Shown here piece by piece: positions 1 through 11,111 of a stretch of DNA of 64,000 bases (within the stretch, counting starts at the first letter, position 1; every line of letters starts with the position of its first letter). The DNA is from Gibbula magus. Lineage: Eukaryota; Mollusca; Gastropoda; Trochida; Trochidae. The notes below the pieces were generated by a model. That model made no database searches. It saw only the letters and a list, made by a program, of their open reading frames with translations, and was not told the origin of the DNA. The stretch is taken from contig OW388304.1 of the NCBI GenBank assembly GCA_936450465.1, positions 14,861,061-14,925,060 on the forward strand. Reading direction: 5' to 3'. A program made the translations under genes and the position numbers.

Positions 1-132
1 CCTAATGCCATGTTGAAAAAGCGATTTCAGCACCCCATGTGTGTTTGAACTGATATGACAATTAAAGTATCATGCCCTGATGAATGAAATTGTGGGTACT
101 TCTTTGCAAAACCTGTTTTTATGAAAGACTCG
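1..132. other. unannotated left edge
   Basis: AT-rich sequence with no recognisable gene or repeat. Confidence 0.5.
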
Positions 133-418
133 TAAAGATGCATCCATTGTGTTTCATAAACATGATTTGCCTTCAATACACTTCAACTCACCATATGTGC
201 TGTTTACAAAACAAAAAAATCACTCAGCTTGCATATTCTTCCCCAATCGCCTTATATATCATAATTACTAGTTTCCAAGTTATTCGAGTAACATCATTTT
301 GCATGTGAAGAAACCGAAACTGCACGTTCCATTTACATGCACAGTAGTTATATGACCTATTCAACATTATCAACCCAAATTTGTTAGTTTGTCTGAATTA
401 CATAAGATTCCATAACAG
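133..418 (+). mobile_element. partial MITE copy (family with TAAAG-TGCATCCATTGTG end)
   Basis: The sequence from the TAAAGATGCATCCATTGTG end onward aligns almost continuously with 21849-22130, including the shared stretches CTCAGCTTGCATATTC and TTTACATGCACAGTAG. The copy at 21.85 kb has a matching inverted end at 22325-22344; this one loses similarity near 418, so it is a 3'-truncated or rearranged copy. There is no coding capacity. Similarity was judged by eye. Confidence 0.7.
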
Positions 419-1105
419 CATATATAAAATATCATATTCTTCTGCAAACTGCAATGACCATGTTGATCAGCAGATCTTGTTTTCTTCGTATTGCAGCTGC
501 AACATCTAATAGGTTGTTTATTTTTGACTGTTGGAATGTGACTGAAGCAAAAACAGACAAAAGCAGATTATTATAAAGCCAGTCTCTCCATGTTGTCAAA
601 CTCTCTCCAGGAATAACTGAAGCATTGTTCAGATATCGCAGAGAAGCAGAAATTTTGCTGCATTGTCGGCCAACAGTCTCCATAGTCGTCAGTGGCTGCA
701 CGAAGACAGTACAGAGGAAGCATACAGGAAGTAAAGAGGAGGGACAGAGGAGGCTGACGAGTAGTACGGAAATCGCCCTTGATGCTGAAAGTTTGTTAGG
801 TTGCACTGTGAAACCGAGCGAAGGCAGTCAGAAGACTCCGTAAACCTGCAGGTTGTTCAAAGATCGTGATCGAAATTCATGTAATTTGCTTTCTAAGCAC
901 AAAGATTGCAGGTCCATGTACACAGAAACGGAATTTCGCGAATTCAGCCGACTATTGAGAGTCCTGTCAATTTTTGTGGTCGCTCAAGGGTCGTACCCAG
1001 GACGTGGCTCTGCAAGGCCTTTTACTGGCGTTGGTTACAGGGATGAAGTTTTTTTGCTCATCGTTGTGCCATACACTCAGCATGTTTAACTTCAAACAAG
1101 ATTAG
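419..1105. other. unannotated; minus-strand open frame of unknown status
   Basis: A minus-strand frame is open from 806 to 432 (124 codons), but its first codon is GTG, not ATG. It follows TTTCACAG, which could be a splice acceptor. The translation starts hydrophobic and then becomes polar, and I recognise no domain. It may be an internal exon or chance. The rest of the interval shows nothing else. Confidence 0.2.
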
Positions 1106-1845
1106 GGGAGATAAATTAAGAATATTGTGTTCAAACTGTCAAGGGTTAAATAACGAAAAGAAAAGAAGAGATGTCTTTAGAAATTTAAAAGAGAAGAAGG
1201 CAAATATATATTTTATTCAAGATACTCACTTCACAAAAGATATAGAGCAGAAAATTTAAACAGAATGGGGATCAGAAGCTCGATTTAGCTCTTTTAGTAG
1301 CCAATCAAGAGGGGTTGCAATCATGTTTCAAAATAAGTTTGCCTTCCATATACTAGATGAAGTTTGCAACAATGACAATGGAAATTTGATTCTCAAAATC
1401 AAAACAAGTGATGATATATTTACTGTTACAAATATATATGGTCCAAATGTTGACACAGCAGAATTTTACACAAACATTAAGAATTTAATCAACAAGCTTG
1501 ATAAATATCATATTTGGGGATATTAATCTCATACAAAATCAAGAAAAAGATACATACAACTACAAGCACGTAAATAATCCAAAAGCAAGATACGTTGTTA
1601 TAGATATGATAGAAGAACTTAACCTATACGATCCTTGGCGCGAAGCTAATATGAGAACAACAAGATACACATGGAGAAAACCAAAGCCACTGAAACAAGC
1701 CAGATTGGACTTCTTCTTGATAAGTAGAACTCTAGAGAAATCGGTATTGTCATCAGATATACTGTCGGGTTATAGATCCGACCATTCACTGATTACACTA
1801 GAACTCCACTTCACTAAACTTGAAAGGGGACGTTGGTTTTGGAAG
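1106..1845 (+). pseudogene. LINE endonuclease (APE-like) domain, broken
   Basis: Three overlapping open segments together show the usual endonuclease order: NCQG near the start, FIQDTHF (QETH-type motif), GDINLIQNQEKD (GDxN motif), ARLDFFLIS and SDHSLI (the catalytic histidine of the SDH motif). In active LINEs this domain nicks target DNA to prime reverse transcription. A TAA at 1257-1259 and a frame change around 1500-1526 prevent translation as one chain. Confidence 0.85.
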
Positions 1846-2154
1846 TTTAACAATAGTCTGTTTCATGACCCAGAATATGTTCACAAAATAAAGAACATCA
1901 TAAATGAGACATTTGATGAATATAGAAGGGCTGATAACGAAGGGGGAAAACACTTAATTATTAATGATCAACTATTCTTTGAAGTCCTACTGTGTAACAT
2001 TCGAGGTTCAACTATAAAGTATTCCTACATCAAAAAACGTCAAAGGTTGAAAGAGGAAAAAGAAATATATGATTCACTTGAGGAATTGGAAATTTCATTG
2101 GATGCTAAACATCATGAAAAAGATAAAGAAGAGATACTTAAAGAAATAAATTAA

Positions 2155-2560
2155 CTTAAGCTCAGGCAATTGGAAATTAATAAAGTAAAAACAGAGGGTA
2201 TAATGATTGGAGCTAAGTTAAATTGGCAGGAAAAGGGGGGAAAACCAACTAAATATTTTCTTTCCTTAGAAAAACAGAAATTTGTCAACAAGGCAATAAC
2301 CAAATTGAAAGATGATAATACTCTAATTAATGATACTAAACCTGATATTAAACATGTTCAGGGTTACTACAAAAACATGTTTTCTACTCAAGGTGCAAAA
2401 TATATCAACTTTAAAGACTTATTCAAAGGAAAAAGTATTCCTAAATTATCCACTGAAAATTCTCAATTACTTGAAGGAGAACTCCAATAGGAAGAAGTCC
2501 TAAATGCTCTAAAAAATATGAAGAATGATAAAACTCCTGGACCATCTGGATATACAACAT
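2155..2560 (+). pseudogene. LINE linker between endonuclease and reverse transcriptase, broken
   Basis: A lysine-rich segment including KLNWQEKGGKPTKYFLSLEK is typical of the stretch preceding the reverse transcriptase in L1/Tx1 elements. It continues past a stop (2488-2490) into NMKNDKTPGPSGYT, the conserved lead-in to the polymerase, and then hits another stop. It belongs to the surrounding LINE. Confidence 0.75.
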
Positions 2561-3245
2561 AATTTTTTTAATTCTTTGGAAGGACATTCATTCATTTTTG
2601 ATAAACTCACTGAATTATGCTTATTTACAGGGGGAATTGTCAATTAGTCAAAAACAAGGCCTTATTACATGTCTACCAAAAAAGGGAAAACCAAAAGAAT
2701 ACATAAAGAACTACAGACCAATATCCCTATTGAATATATCATACAAAATAGCATCAGCTACAATTGCAGCTCGCATAAACAATGTTCTATCAACTGTTAT
2801 CAGCGAGGATCAAAAAGGATTTATGAAAGGCAGATATATTGGCGATTGTACTAGACTTGTTTCAGACATAATGGAATACACCGAACAAATAAATATACCA
2901 GGCCTACTTACACTAATCGACTTTGAAAAAGCATTTGACTCGGTAGAATGGAAATTTATTGAAAACTGTTTGGACTTCTTAAATTTTGGTCCGTCCATTA
3001 CACATTGGATTAGAACTTTTTACAACTATATAAAGTCAAGTGTTCTTGTAAACGGTTTCTCCAGTGACTCTTTTAACATTATTAGAGAATGCAGTCAAGG
3101 TGACCCACTATCGCCTTACCTCTTTCTTATCTGTACAGAAATCCTGGCACACATGTTGAGAGAAAATAAAAATGTTAAGGGTATTAAGTTTTGACACTGA
3201 ATACTTACTTACACAGTTTGCAGATGACACAACAATTATTTGAAT
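2561..3245 (+). pseudogene. LINE reverse transcriptase domain, broken
   Basis: The 198-codon open segment 2598-3194 has the landmark motifs NYRPISLLN, LIDFEKAFDSVEW (motif A with the first catalytic Asp) and QGDPLSPYLF (motif B). After a stop at 3192-3194 the frame continues with QFADDTTI; FADD (3217-3228) holds the two remaining catalytic aspartates. All catalytic residues are still visible, so decay is recent enough for easy recognition, but the chain is interrupted. Confidence 0.9.
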
Positions 3246-4029
3246 GGAACGGGAAAATGTTTTCAAGCAACCCTAAACATACTAAATAAATACGCTGAAA
3301 TTTCTGGCCTAAAAATAAACATAGAAAAAACGAAAAAGGTAAAGGTAAAGGTAAAGGTACCCCTCATTCTTGAAACAACACAAGCTCAAAAACTATCATG
3401 GCTACGCAGAACATTCGTACAACAATATAACATAGCCAATCTTATAAGTGTTGCTGTTCCAATAAAAAGCCTTCATCCCACAGAGATGGGAGCAAATTAT
3501 CTAAGGCGCTTCATAATCCCAAATATCAATACAATCTCTTCAAACAAATGATATTGATACCGCAACTTCACAACAATACATATGGGCAAACGACAATATA
3601 ACTGTTGGGAAAAAACCTATTATCTATAAACATTACTTGAATGTAAATGTTTAATTCATAAATGACTTACTTAAAGAAGATGGTATTTTTCTTACATATG
3701 AAGAATTTATTTCCATATACAATGTCAAGACAAAATTTCTAGAATATATTGGTATCATAAAATCCATCAGAAGTTACCTTCTTTTGCAAGACCAAATAAC
3801 CTACATATTCTTTTCAAAGAACGCGAAGGGTGTAAAATATTCTATTCTGCCTTGCTAAGGAAACATCATTTTCAAGGAAAGTTCAATTGTCAACTTAAAT
3901 GGGAACGAGATATCAAGGTGGATATATCAGAATCACTATGGCAAATTTATAATTATATGCCCTTCAGAACGACAGGTATTACACATCTAAGATGGCTATA
4001 ATATAAAGTTGTACACAGAATTATTACAA

Positions 4030-4262
4030 CAAACAGGGATCTATTTAACTATAACTTGATACCATCTGCTTCTTGTACGTTTTGTAATGTCGAAGATGAA
4101 TCAATCTATTCTGTGAGTGTGTACATATAAAAAGGTTGTGGCAGTCATTAGTCAACTGTATTGAATATGATATAGGTACAAGATTAATTCTAGATGAAAA
4201 ACATATACTTTTTGGATTTAAAGAAAAAATAAATGATGTTATAAATTTAATCCTCATTGCAA
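4030..4262 (+). pseudogene. LINE C-terminal cysteine-motif region (zf-RVT-like)
   Basis: The segment SCTFCNVEDESI, followed one frame over by FCECVHIKRLWQ, matches the CxxC...H...C region at the C-terminus of L1/Tx1-like ORF2 proteins. The frame is then open for about 50 codons to a stop near 4290. A one-base shift separates the two halves. Confidence 0.65.
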
Positions 4263-4528
4263 CTCACTCACAAACTTTGTTGGATTGAAAAACTTCCTTC
4301 GTATCGTATATGAAGTTGAGAGATTTACTGCTTTTTCAAACTGTAACTTCGGAAAATTCTTCACTTTTTGGTCATCGTGCCACAACCTCTTCACATAACT
4401 AGTTCTGAAATAAACAATTTCTACCATCTGTCCAAAATGTGTGTATATCGTATGTATAAATGACTCATGTAACCAATGCTAAAAAAAATCGATGTACCCA
4501 TGAAAAAGTAATAAAGTGATAAAAAAAA

Positions 4529-4889
4529 CATTTTTAAAAAGATAAGGGGAGAGCGGGGATGGTTCGGACACCCCCGCTAACTCCCAAACCGAAAATGTAA
4601 CAGATGTTTTCATTGGTTGAAGAAACTCGCACCACGTCAACAACCATGTCATATTCGTGAAAAGTTGGTCAAACAGGAAGTTTGATCAACTGAGGCGGTT
4701 TTTGTTTTTTACCAAATCTCATGTCATCTCATCAGAACGTGAGCATACATGGACGAACCAACCGCATACATGTCCCTTATTATGTGTGCGATTGTTTTAA
4801 AATTTCACAGACATAAAAATTAATCAAAAGCCTTTGTTTTTTTTGTTTTTTTTCAATGCATATTTACTTTTTGCTTCGGTATTACACCG
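4529..4889. other. unannotated intergenic sequence
   Basis: No gene, hairpin or repeat was recognised. It begins with a G-rich tract (GGGGAGAGCGGGGATGG). Confidence 0.5.
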
Positions 4890-5170
4890 ATTTTCGATTT
4901 TCACACAGAGTATGTGTTATATGTCGATGAACAGTTGTGTTTTATCAAGATTAATTTGGGGGAATTTCAAAATTTAAATTTTAAATTTTAATAAAAATAA
5001 AATCAAACAGCGTAGAGGTATTCTTTGACTGAGTTAATGTTTTGGACTAATTTCACAAACTAGTCCGTTTTTGAATACGACGTCGAAAACTCGAGATATT
5101 TGACTTTGAAAATTATACATATGATAAATACAACTGAACCATATACTTTCTTCTGCCCGTCAGTGTATTT
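4890..5170 (+). repeat. dispersed repeat, uninterrupted copy
   Basis: It shares TGTTATATGTCGATGAACAG and the downstream ATTCTTTGA, CGTCGAAAAC and ACTTTCTTCTGCC segments with 21715-21840 plus 22350-22450. The 21.7-kb copy is split by a MITE (21851-22342), so this copy serves as the unoccupied site. Sequence type is unknown. Confidence 0.6.
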
Positions 5171-5411
5171 GCCTGTATTATAAAATATGGGGGGAAAAAA
5201 TAAATTAAAAAAAAGAAGTAGAAGTGCAGATACTGTCAGATACATGAGCCTTTTCCTTTTCAATAATGGCGATATCTTGTGAGTTGTTCATGGTGTTTAC
5301 TTTGTGAAAGTAGAAGATGAACTGTTTAAAATGGGGTACTGCATTTATATACACCTCCAATGCAGGCAGTACCGTACACCAAGCGTGACTAAAAAATGTC
5401 CCGATCTAAAC
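5171..5411. other. unannotated sequence left of the inverted-repeat element
   Basis: Nothing recognised. Confidence 0.4.
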
Positions 5412-5690
5412 AATCATGCGTTATGATGGCTGAGAGGGGACATCGCTCTTTCGCCCTCTGGCACCAACGTGATACAGCGAAAGAGCGATATTGCCACACG
5501 ACAAAGCGATATGGCCACACGACAAAGCGATATAGCCATACGACAAAGCGAAATGGTCGCACGACAAAGCGATAACGCCGCACAACAAAGCGAAATGGTC
5601 AGACGACAAAGCGATAACGCCACACGACAAAGCGATAAGGCTACACTACAAAGAGATAATGCCGTATGACAAAGCGATAAGGCAACACGA
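5412..5690 (+). repeat. left inverted terminus with 21-bp subterminal repeats
   Basis: About 60 bp of terminal sequence is followed from 5470 by about ten 21-bp units of the form CGACAAAGCGATATGGCCACA. Because 21 is a multiple of three, the plus strand reads as a seven-residue repeat (RQSDxAT) at 5469-5669. The right terminus reads the same way on the minus strand. Nothing suggests this peptide is expressed. Confidence 0.8.
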
Positions 5691-7190
5691 CAGAGCGATA
5701 TAAGAACGCGACAAAGCGAAAGAGCGATAGAGCGATATAGTAGCGCAACAAAGCGATAAAGCGAAAAAGCGATAAAGCGAAAAAGCGATAAAGCGAAAGA
5801 GCAATAAAGCGATATAATAGCATGATAAAGTGATAAAGCTAAAGAGCAAAAAAGCGAAAAAGCGGAAAAGCGATAAAACGAAAGAGAGATAAAGCGATAA
5901 AGTGATAAAGCTAAAGAGTGATAAAGTGATAAAGCGAAAGAGCGATAAAGCGAAAGAGCGATAAAGCGAAAGAGCGATAAAGCGAAAGAGCGATAAAGTG
6001 AAAGAGCGATAAAGCGAAAGAGCGATAAAGCGAAAGAGCGATAAAGCGAAAGAGCGATAAAGCGAAAGAGCGATAAAGCGAAAGAGCGATAAAGCGAAGG
6101 AGCGATAAAGCGAAAGAGCGATAGAGCGATAGAGCGATAAAGCGATAGAGCGATAAAGCGATAGAGCGATAAAGCGATAGAGCGATAAAGCGATAGAGCG
6201 ATAAAGCGATAGAGCGATAAAGCGATAGAGCGATAAAGCGATAGAGCGAAAAAGCGATAGAGCGAAAGAGCGATAGAGCGAAAGAGCGATAAAGCGAAAG
6301 AGCGATAAAGTGAAAGAGCGATAAAGCGAAAGAGCGATAAAGCGAAAGAGCGATAAAGCGAAAGAGCGATAAAGCGAAAGAGCGATAAAGCGAAAGAGCG
6401 ATAAAGCGAAAGAGCGATAAAGCGAAGGAGCGATAAAGCGAAAGAGTGATAAAGCGAAAGAGCGATAAAGCGAAAGAGCGATAAAGCGAAAGAGCGATAA
6501 AGCGAGAGAGCGATAAAGCGATATAGTAGTGCGATAAAGCGAAAGAGCGATATAGTAACGCGATAAAGCGAAAGAGCGATATAGTAGCGCGATCAATCGA
6601 GAGAGCGATAAATCGAAAGAGCGATAAAGGGAACGAGCGATAAAGCGAAAGAGCGATAAAGCGAACGAGCGATAAAGCGAAAGAGCGATAAAGCGAAAGA
6701 GCGATAAAGCGAGAGAGCGATAAATCGAAAGAGCGAAAGAGCGATAAAGCCAAAGAGCGATAAAGCCAAAGAGCGATAAAGCCAAAGAGCGATAAAGCCA
6801 AAGAGCGATAAAGCCAAAGAGCGGTAAAGCCAAATAAAGAGCGATAAAGCCAAAGAAAGAGCGATAAAGCCAAAGAAAGAGCGATAAAGCAAAAGAAAGA
6901 GCGATAAAGCGAAAGAAAGAGAGATAAAGCGAAAGAAAGAGCGATAAAGCGAAAGAAAGAGCGATAAAGCAAAAGAAAGAGCGATAAAGCAAAAGAAAGA
7001 GCGATAAAGCAAAAAAGCGATAAAGCGAAAGACCGATAAAGCGAAAGAACAAAAGAGCGATAAATCCAAAAAGCGATAAATCGAAAAAGCGATAAACGGA
7101 AAGAGCGATAAATCGAAAGAGCGATAAATCGAAAGAGCGATAAATCGAAAGAGCGATAAATTGAAAGAGCGAAAGAGCGAAAGAGCGATT
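5690..7190. repeat. minisatellite, 16-bp unit (GCGATAAAGCGAAAGA)
   Basis: There are about 90 copies of a 16-bp unit built from two 8-bp halves (AAAGCGAT and AGAGCGAA type), with sub-blocks of GCGATAGAGCGATAAA (6120-6250) and of 20-bp variants containing AAAGAAAGA (6840-7010). The unit has no stop codon in any minus-strand frame, which produces very long spurious open frames (over 500 codons, SLYRSFALSLFRFIAL-type). These are artefacts of the repeat. The core resembles the 21-bp repeats of the left terminus, from which it probably expanded. Confidence 0.9.
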
Positions 7191-7690
7191 TTGACATGTT
7201 GACCTAAATCTTTTACATAACATTAGAATACTGGTTTCATTTAATTTCTTTTCAGTTGACTTGGTATTTGGATTCACATAACATAAGAATGATTTTGATG
7301 AGGTCGCTATTATATAAATATAATTAATGCAAGTTTATTTTTTATTAAGAATTTGAATAAACATATAATGAGATTTTCTCTATAAAACAACTTACGGTGA
7401 ATAATTTAGAAATCCATGCTAATTAAAAAAGACATCTGCGACCCTATAGATTAATTCAAACCGCTGACATTGTGTGTCTAAACCTGTACATGAATACTTC
7501 CTTAGACATACTTTATGTGACTGGTTATTATAGATTTAATTGAGCAAAAAAAAGTTCATATAAATTTAAATCGGTGCGCTCTGATTTCTTCTACTTACTA
7601 TATATTTTTACATATAAAAGCTGTCAAATATAGCTTAAAATCATTAAATATGTCTGACAGTCGGCATCCCAAAAATGTTATTATATGATG
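7191..7690. other. unannotated AT-rich interior of the foldback-like element
   Basis: No gene or repeat recognised. Confidence 0.4.
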
Positions 7691-8350
7691 TTAAAAGGTA
7701 TAGAAAATAATAAAGTTAATTGGGCCTTTCGAGATTTATTGTACAGTTTGGGCTTTGGTTTTGTTAGGGATCAACAATTTGTTTATCTGCCTCCTTCGTT
7801 TTTCTCAAAATGTCTGTGTCGACTAAAATGTATTCATGAACAGAGTTAATATAGTTCACTTCAAAACGGCACCAACTCCATATCTTGCTCTTATTTTAAA
7901 GCTTCACTGTCTAAGGATTTATATTTGAATGCGGTTGTTGTTAAAATGTTTAGAGTAGCATTCGCCCAATTTACGTGTTTTTCGCATCATTTAAGAATTG
8001 AAACGGGTCGGTTTTATAATATAGATAGAAATGATAGATTATGTTTACAATGGGACGACGGGTATAATTGAGGATGAATACCATTTCCTTCTTGTGTGTT
8101 CACAATTTAAAGAGCTCCGCCTGAATTTGCCGGAAAATGCTTGTACAAATCCAAATAAAACTAAATTTAAAATCCTCATGTCACCATCGAATTATAAACT
8201 CCTCAATAATTTACCAAGCTTTATTTTTTATGCCATGTACCAAAGATGTTAATTGAATGACTGTTGCTGTACACATAATGTCTTGTCATATATAACATAT
8301 GTAGTTACGGGCCGATGGCCTAATCTTCAGAAATAAAGAATTGAAATTGA
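7691..8350 (+). mobile_element. LINE 3' fragment (C-terminal end plus 3' UTR)
   Basis: The frame around 7940-8050 reads HHLRIETGRFYNIDRNDRLC. The frame at 8031-8252 then continues IIEDEYHFLLVCSQFKELRL. Together this is the conserved C-terminal region (ExGR-N-RxxR-C...EDEYHF-L-C) of a metazoan LINE polyprotein, with a one-base shift between the parts. The tail ACGGGCCGATGGCCTAATC, AATAAAG and a GAATTGAAATTG repeat is a typical molluscan LINE 3' end. The copy is 5'-truncated and inactive. Confidence 0.75.
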
Positions 8351-8629
8351 TAACTTCTGATATATATTCATCAACATAATGTAAGATACAAGTTTGGAAA
8401 TCTATTGTAACAACACTGGTATATTATTTAGACATTCACTAACAAATCAAAGGATAAACTATCATTATCAAAATAAATATATAATTTTGTTTACTGGGTT
8501 ACATTGTGCACATCATAACGTATAAAGACACTATTAGGCTATATCACAGTTGAATATTTGTGTGACATTGTGTATTATTATGTGCGACAGGAATAATTCT
8601 AAAGGGTCTGATTCATGAAAAAGCACGTT

Positions 8630-8800
8630 TTGGGTAAATTTATTGAAAATGTGAACTCCGCGCTTCCAAATGAATCATTAGTATGATGGTAATAGGTTGT
8701 ACGCCTTCAGTGCATGGAGCTCAGCGACATTCGAATACATATTTGAGGTTACAAAATCTCTTTCACACTTGAATGGCTTCATTCTGCTCACATAAAGAGA
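8630..8800 (+). repeat. short dispersed repeat, copy 1
   Basis: It aligns with 9598-9765 through GTGAACTC, TTAxTATGATG, the ATGGAGCT-AGC-ACATTCG block and GTTACAAA. Divergence is substantial, indicating an old pair. Identity of the family is unknown. Confidence 0.5.
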
Positions 8801-9039
8801 TAGTTTTAATCAGAAAGGAGGCCCATGGCATTATACAGTGCATAGTAGTAAAATACATTGTCCTGACTGTTGAGGAGATCCTAGTTGTTTACATCTATTT
8901 CGCTAAAGAGTTAAACAATTGAATAGATTTTTCATAACCAGGAATTTCAATGTACTATCTGGGTAAAGTCGTTCTTAAAACCTTGAGAACTGGATAAATA
9001 ATACAAAAGGGTATTCTGACTCAATGCATGAGATAATAC

Positions 9040-9140
9040 AAAATTGGTTACTGGTTACTCTGAGGTTGTGGGTTCGAATCCCGCATGGGACTCGGCCCGA
9101 AAAGTACAAGAATTTGTACTATTGAAGGTAGTGTTATCCC
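9040..9140 (+). mobile_element. tRNA-derived SINE fragment
   Basis: GGGTTCGAATCCCGC (9070-9084) is a perfect RNA polymerase III B-box with T-arm stem pairing. It is followed by ATGGGACTCGGCCCGAAAAG, as seen in tRNA-derived SINE bodies. The A-box side is poor, so this is not a functional tRNA gene. Confidence 0.6.
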
Positions 9141-9597
9141 AAATGTAACCTTGTTATATTTGTTCACTATCTAAATATCATGTATTTCTAATTATATATA
9201 TTCGGATGTTTACAATGGACAAGTAATGTGCATAGCCAAGAACAACCTTTGAAGTTTAGAATGTGTTGAAACAGTTTCTGACCACTTTGGGGTATCAATA
9301 GATATACACCTCTCCTTTAAGGCTGCTATAAAAGAACTAATACAGACGAAATGTTCATTTTGCCACATACACCAAAAACCATATTCATAGAGAATATTTC
9401 TGACATTTAGAGCAAAACATTGAATACCTTCTTCTGCTTATCTCAATTGTAAACAATAAGCATAAGCAAAATGCTGTTATTCTGCTTTACCACTTAACCA
9501 CTATTGAATTATAATTACATATTGCTCATTTCTAATTTAACAATGTCCACGTTCAACCCTTGCTACAATATATGGGATAATGTTACAGGGACATAAA

Positions 9598-9765
9598 AAC
9601 TGCGAACTCTGTGCATGGGCATGACTTATTAATATGATGATAGGATGTGCGTTTTCAGAGTATGGAGCTTAGCTTACATTCGGATAAGTATTGGAGGTAA
9701 CAAAGTCGTCTCTTTAACAGTAGAATGGTTGGTTGAATCAGCTTACATATATTTATGAAACTAAC
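9598..9765 (+). repeat. short dispersed repeat, copy 2
   Basis: Diverged direct copy of 8630-8800, about 960 bp downstream. Confidence 0.5.
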
Positions 9766-10699
9766 TCAGTGTCTTCTTCAAATAAAATGTACATTGGAAG
9801 TAGATGTAATTAGCAGATGAACAACAACTTCAGCAGTAGCGGAGGGAGTGGGGGTGCGTCCTCATCGCTCATGCAACCCCCCATGCAACCCAAGTATAGA
9901 CTTTAAATATAAATCCAAATGTGGAGGCATATCATATCACCAAATAAGGAAATAAATAGACATGAGGTGTTTTTAAAATAAATTGATGTGTTGTTTACAC
10001 AATAAATAGGATTGATGTATGGTTCTATATATTGATTGATAACATTGATTGGATGTCAGTTAATATGTTATGTAATGTATAAGGAATACGAGATTGAGAC
10101 TGATTGAAAGGCAACTGGATGTTTATTTAATAAATGAGCTTAGTACATAGTATAGATAAAGTACACAAGAAAATGAAATATAGCTATTTATTAAATATGA
10201 AACTAATTGTACAATTACGTCAGTAAATGGTGATAAGCACTAGCTATATAGGAATGAAATATCCAATGTTTATATAGTTCCTTCAAGTGTCTTCTTTCTC
10301 CTTATTACATTTATTTGCACAGCAAAAGGCCTACTTTAATTTTTTTTTAAATTAGACAATTATTTTATCAGATTGTAAGTCGTTTTTAGAACTATTATCA
10401 AATTCATTATCAAACGAAATTTACTTGTAAAATTGAGGCGTCAATTAATTAATCCATAAATGTTCTAATAGTTTGGTTATGTATTTGTAATGAATTTCGC
10501 ATGCGGATATAAACCTTGATTATTAGTAAGGCATTTAATAACTTAAATGATTTAAAGCTTATAAGGGCTCAAGATATGTTGTGACCGTGTGAATAATGGT
10601 ATTAAATGAACAAATGTATATGAAAAGTGGGCATTTAGATCTACATTTTTTAAAATGGGAAAATAGTTTTTTTTGCGGTACAGATGTACAAATGATGTA
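9766..10699. other. unannotated AT-rich sequence
   Basis: No gene recognised. It contains a short C-rich patch (9880-9900) and nothing else of note. Confidence 0.4.
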
Positions 10700-11095
10700 A
10701 AATTACACAGCATAGTAAATACCAAGAAGGAGTTTAAAACTATATGCAGTTTGTAAATGACGAGAATTGTGCATTTTGTAAAACAGAATATGAAAACATC
10801 TCTCTCATTTTTCGAAATATATGATCATATATAAAACAATTCTGCTTGACTGGAACTGTTTTTAAATTCCTCTACAAATCTTGGTATTCTATTCGAACAT
10901 TGGTATTCTCTTTGTGTTCCTGCTCAATTCAAGTTTTTGAATCAATTAAATCTTAATGAGCATAAAGCACATCTTTTGAAGTAGCCTTACATTTTAAGTA
11001 TTATCATTTAGTTAGAACATTAATAATTTCAGACAAGTACATGCAATTAAAAAGTTTAACTGCAAGAACAATACATAAAATCATTTCGTTTGAAA
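10700..11095 (+). mobile_element. second LINE 3' fragment (CxxC...C-terminal region)
   Basis: The plus strand reads NDENCAFCKTEYENISL at 10758-10808. After a frame change near 10820 it continues IKQFCLTGTVF-like sequence, then SWYSIRTLVF and NEHKAHLL-like segments in shifting frames. The CxxC followed by an 'ENIS-L-F' pattern matches the zf-RVT-type C-terminus of L1-like LINEs, the same domain seen at 4.06 kb. Several frameshifts make it a relic. Confidence 0.5.
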
Positions 11096-11111
11096 AAAAT
11101 AGTCTCCACTC

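Larger units (their letters stand above)
1106..4528 (+). mobile_element. degenerate L1/Tx1-like non-LTR retrotransposon (LINE), near full-length ORF2
   Basis: In order along the plus strand it has an apurinic-like endonuclease, a linker, a reverse transcriptase and a cysteine-motif C-terminus, followed by AATAAA (4510-4515) and a short A-rich tail. The order and motifs match ORF2 of the L1/Tx1 group; clade assignment is from motif style only. The reading frame is broken many times: stops at 1257-1259, 2152-2154, 2488-2490 and 3192-3194, and a frame change near 1500-1526. The copy is therefore dead. No ORF1 is visible upstream, so it is probably 5'-truncated. Target-site duplications were not found. 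Confidence 0.85.

Noticed and set aside
5646..7277. 543-codon minus-strand open frame (and overlapping 428- and 158-codon frames)
   Set aside because: Produced by a stop-free 16-bp minisatellite in all frames; the translation is pure repeat with no domain.
9040..9140. Functional tRNA gene
   Set aside because: Good B-box, but no acceptor stem, anticodon arm or A-box that closes a cloverleaf; SINE fragment instead.
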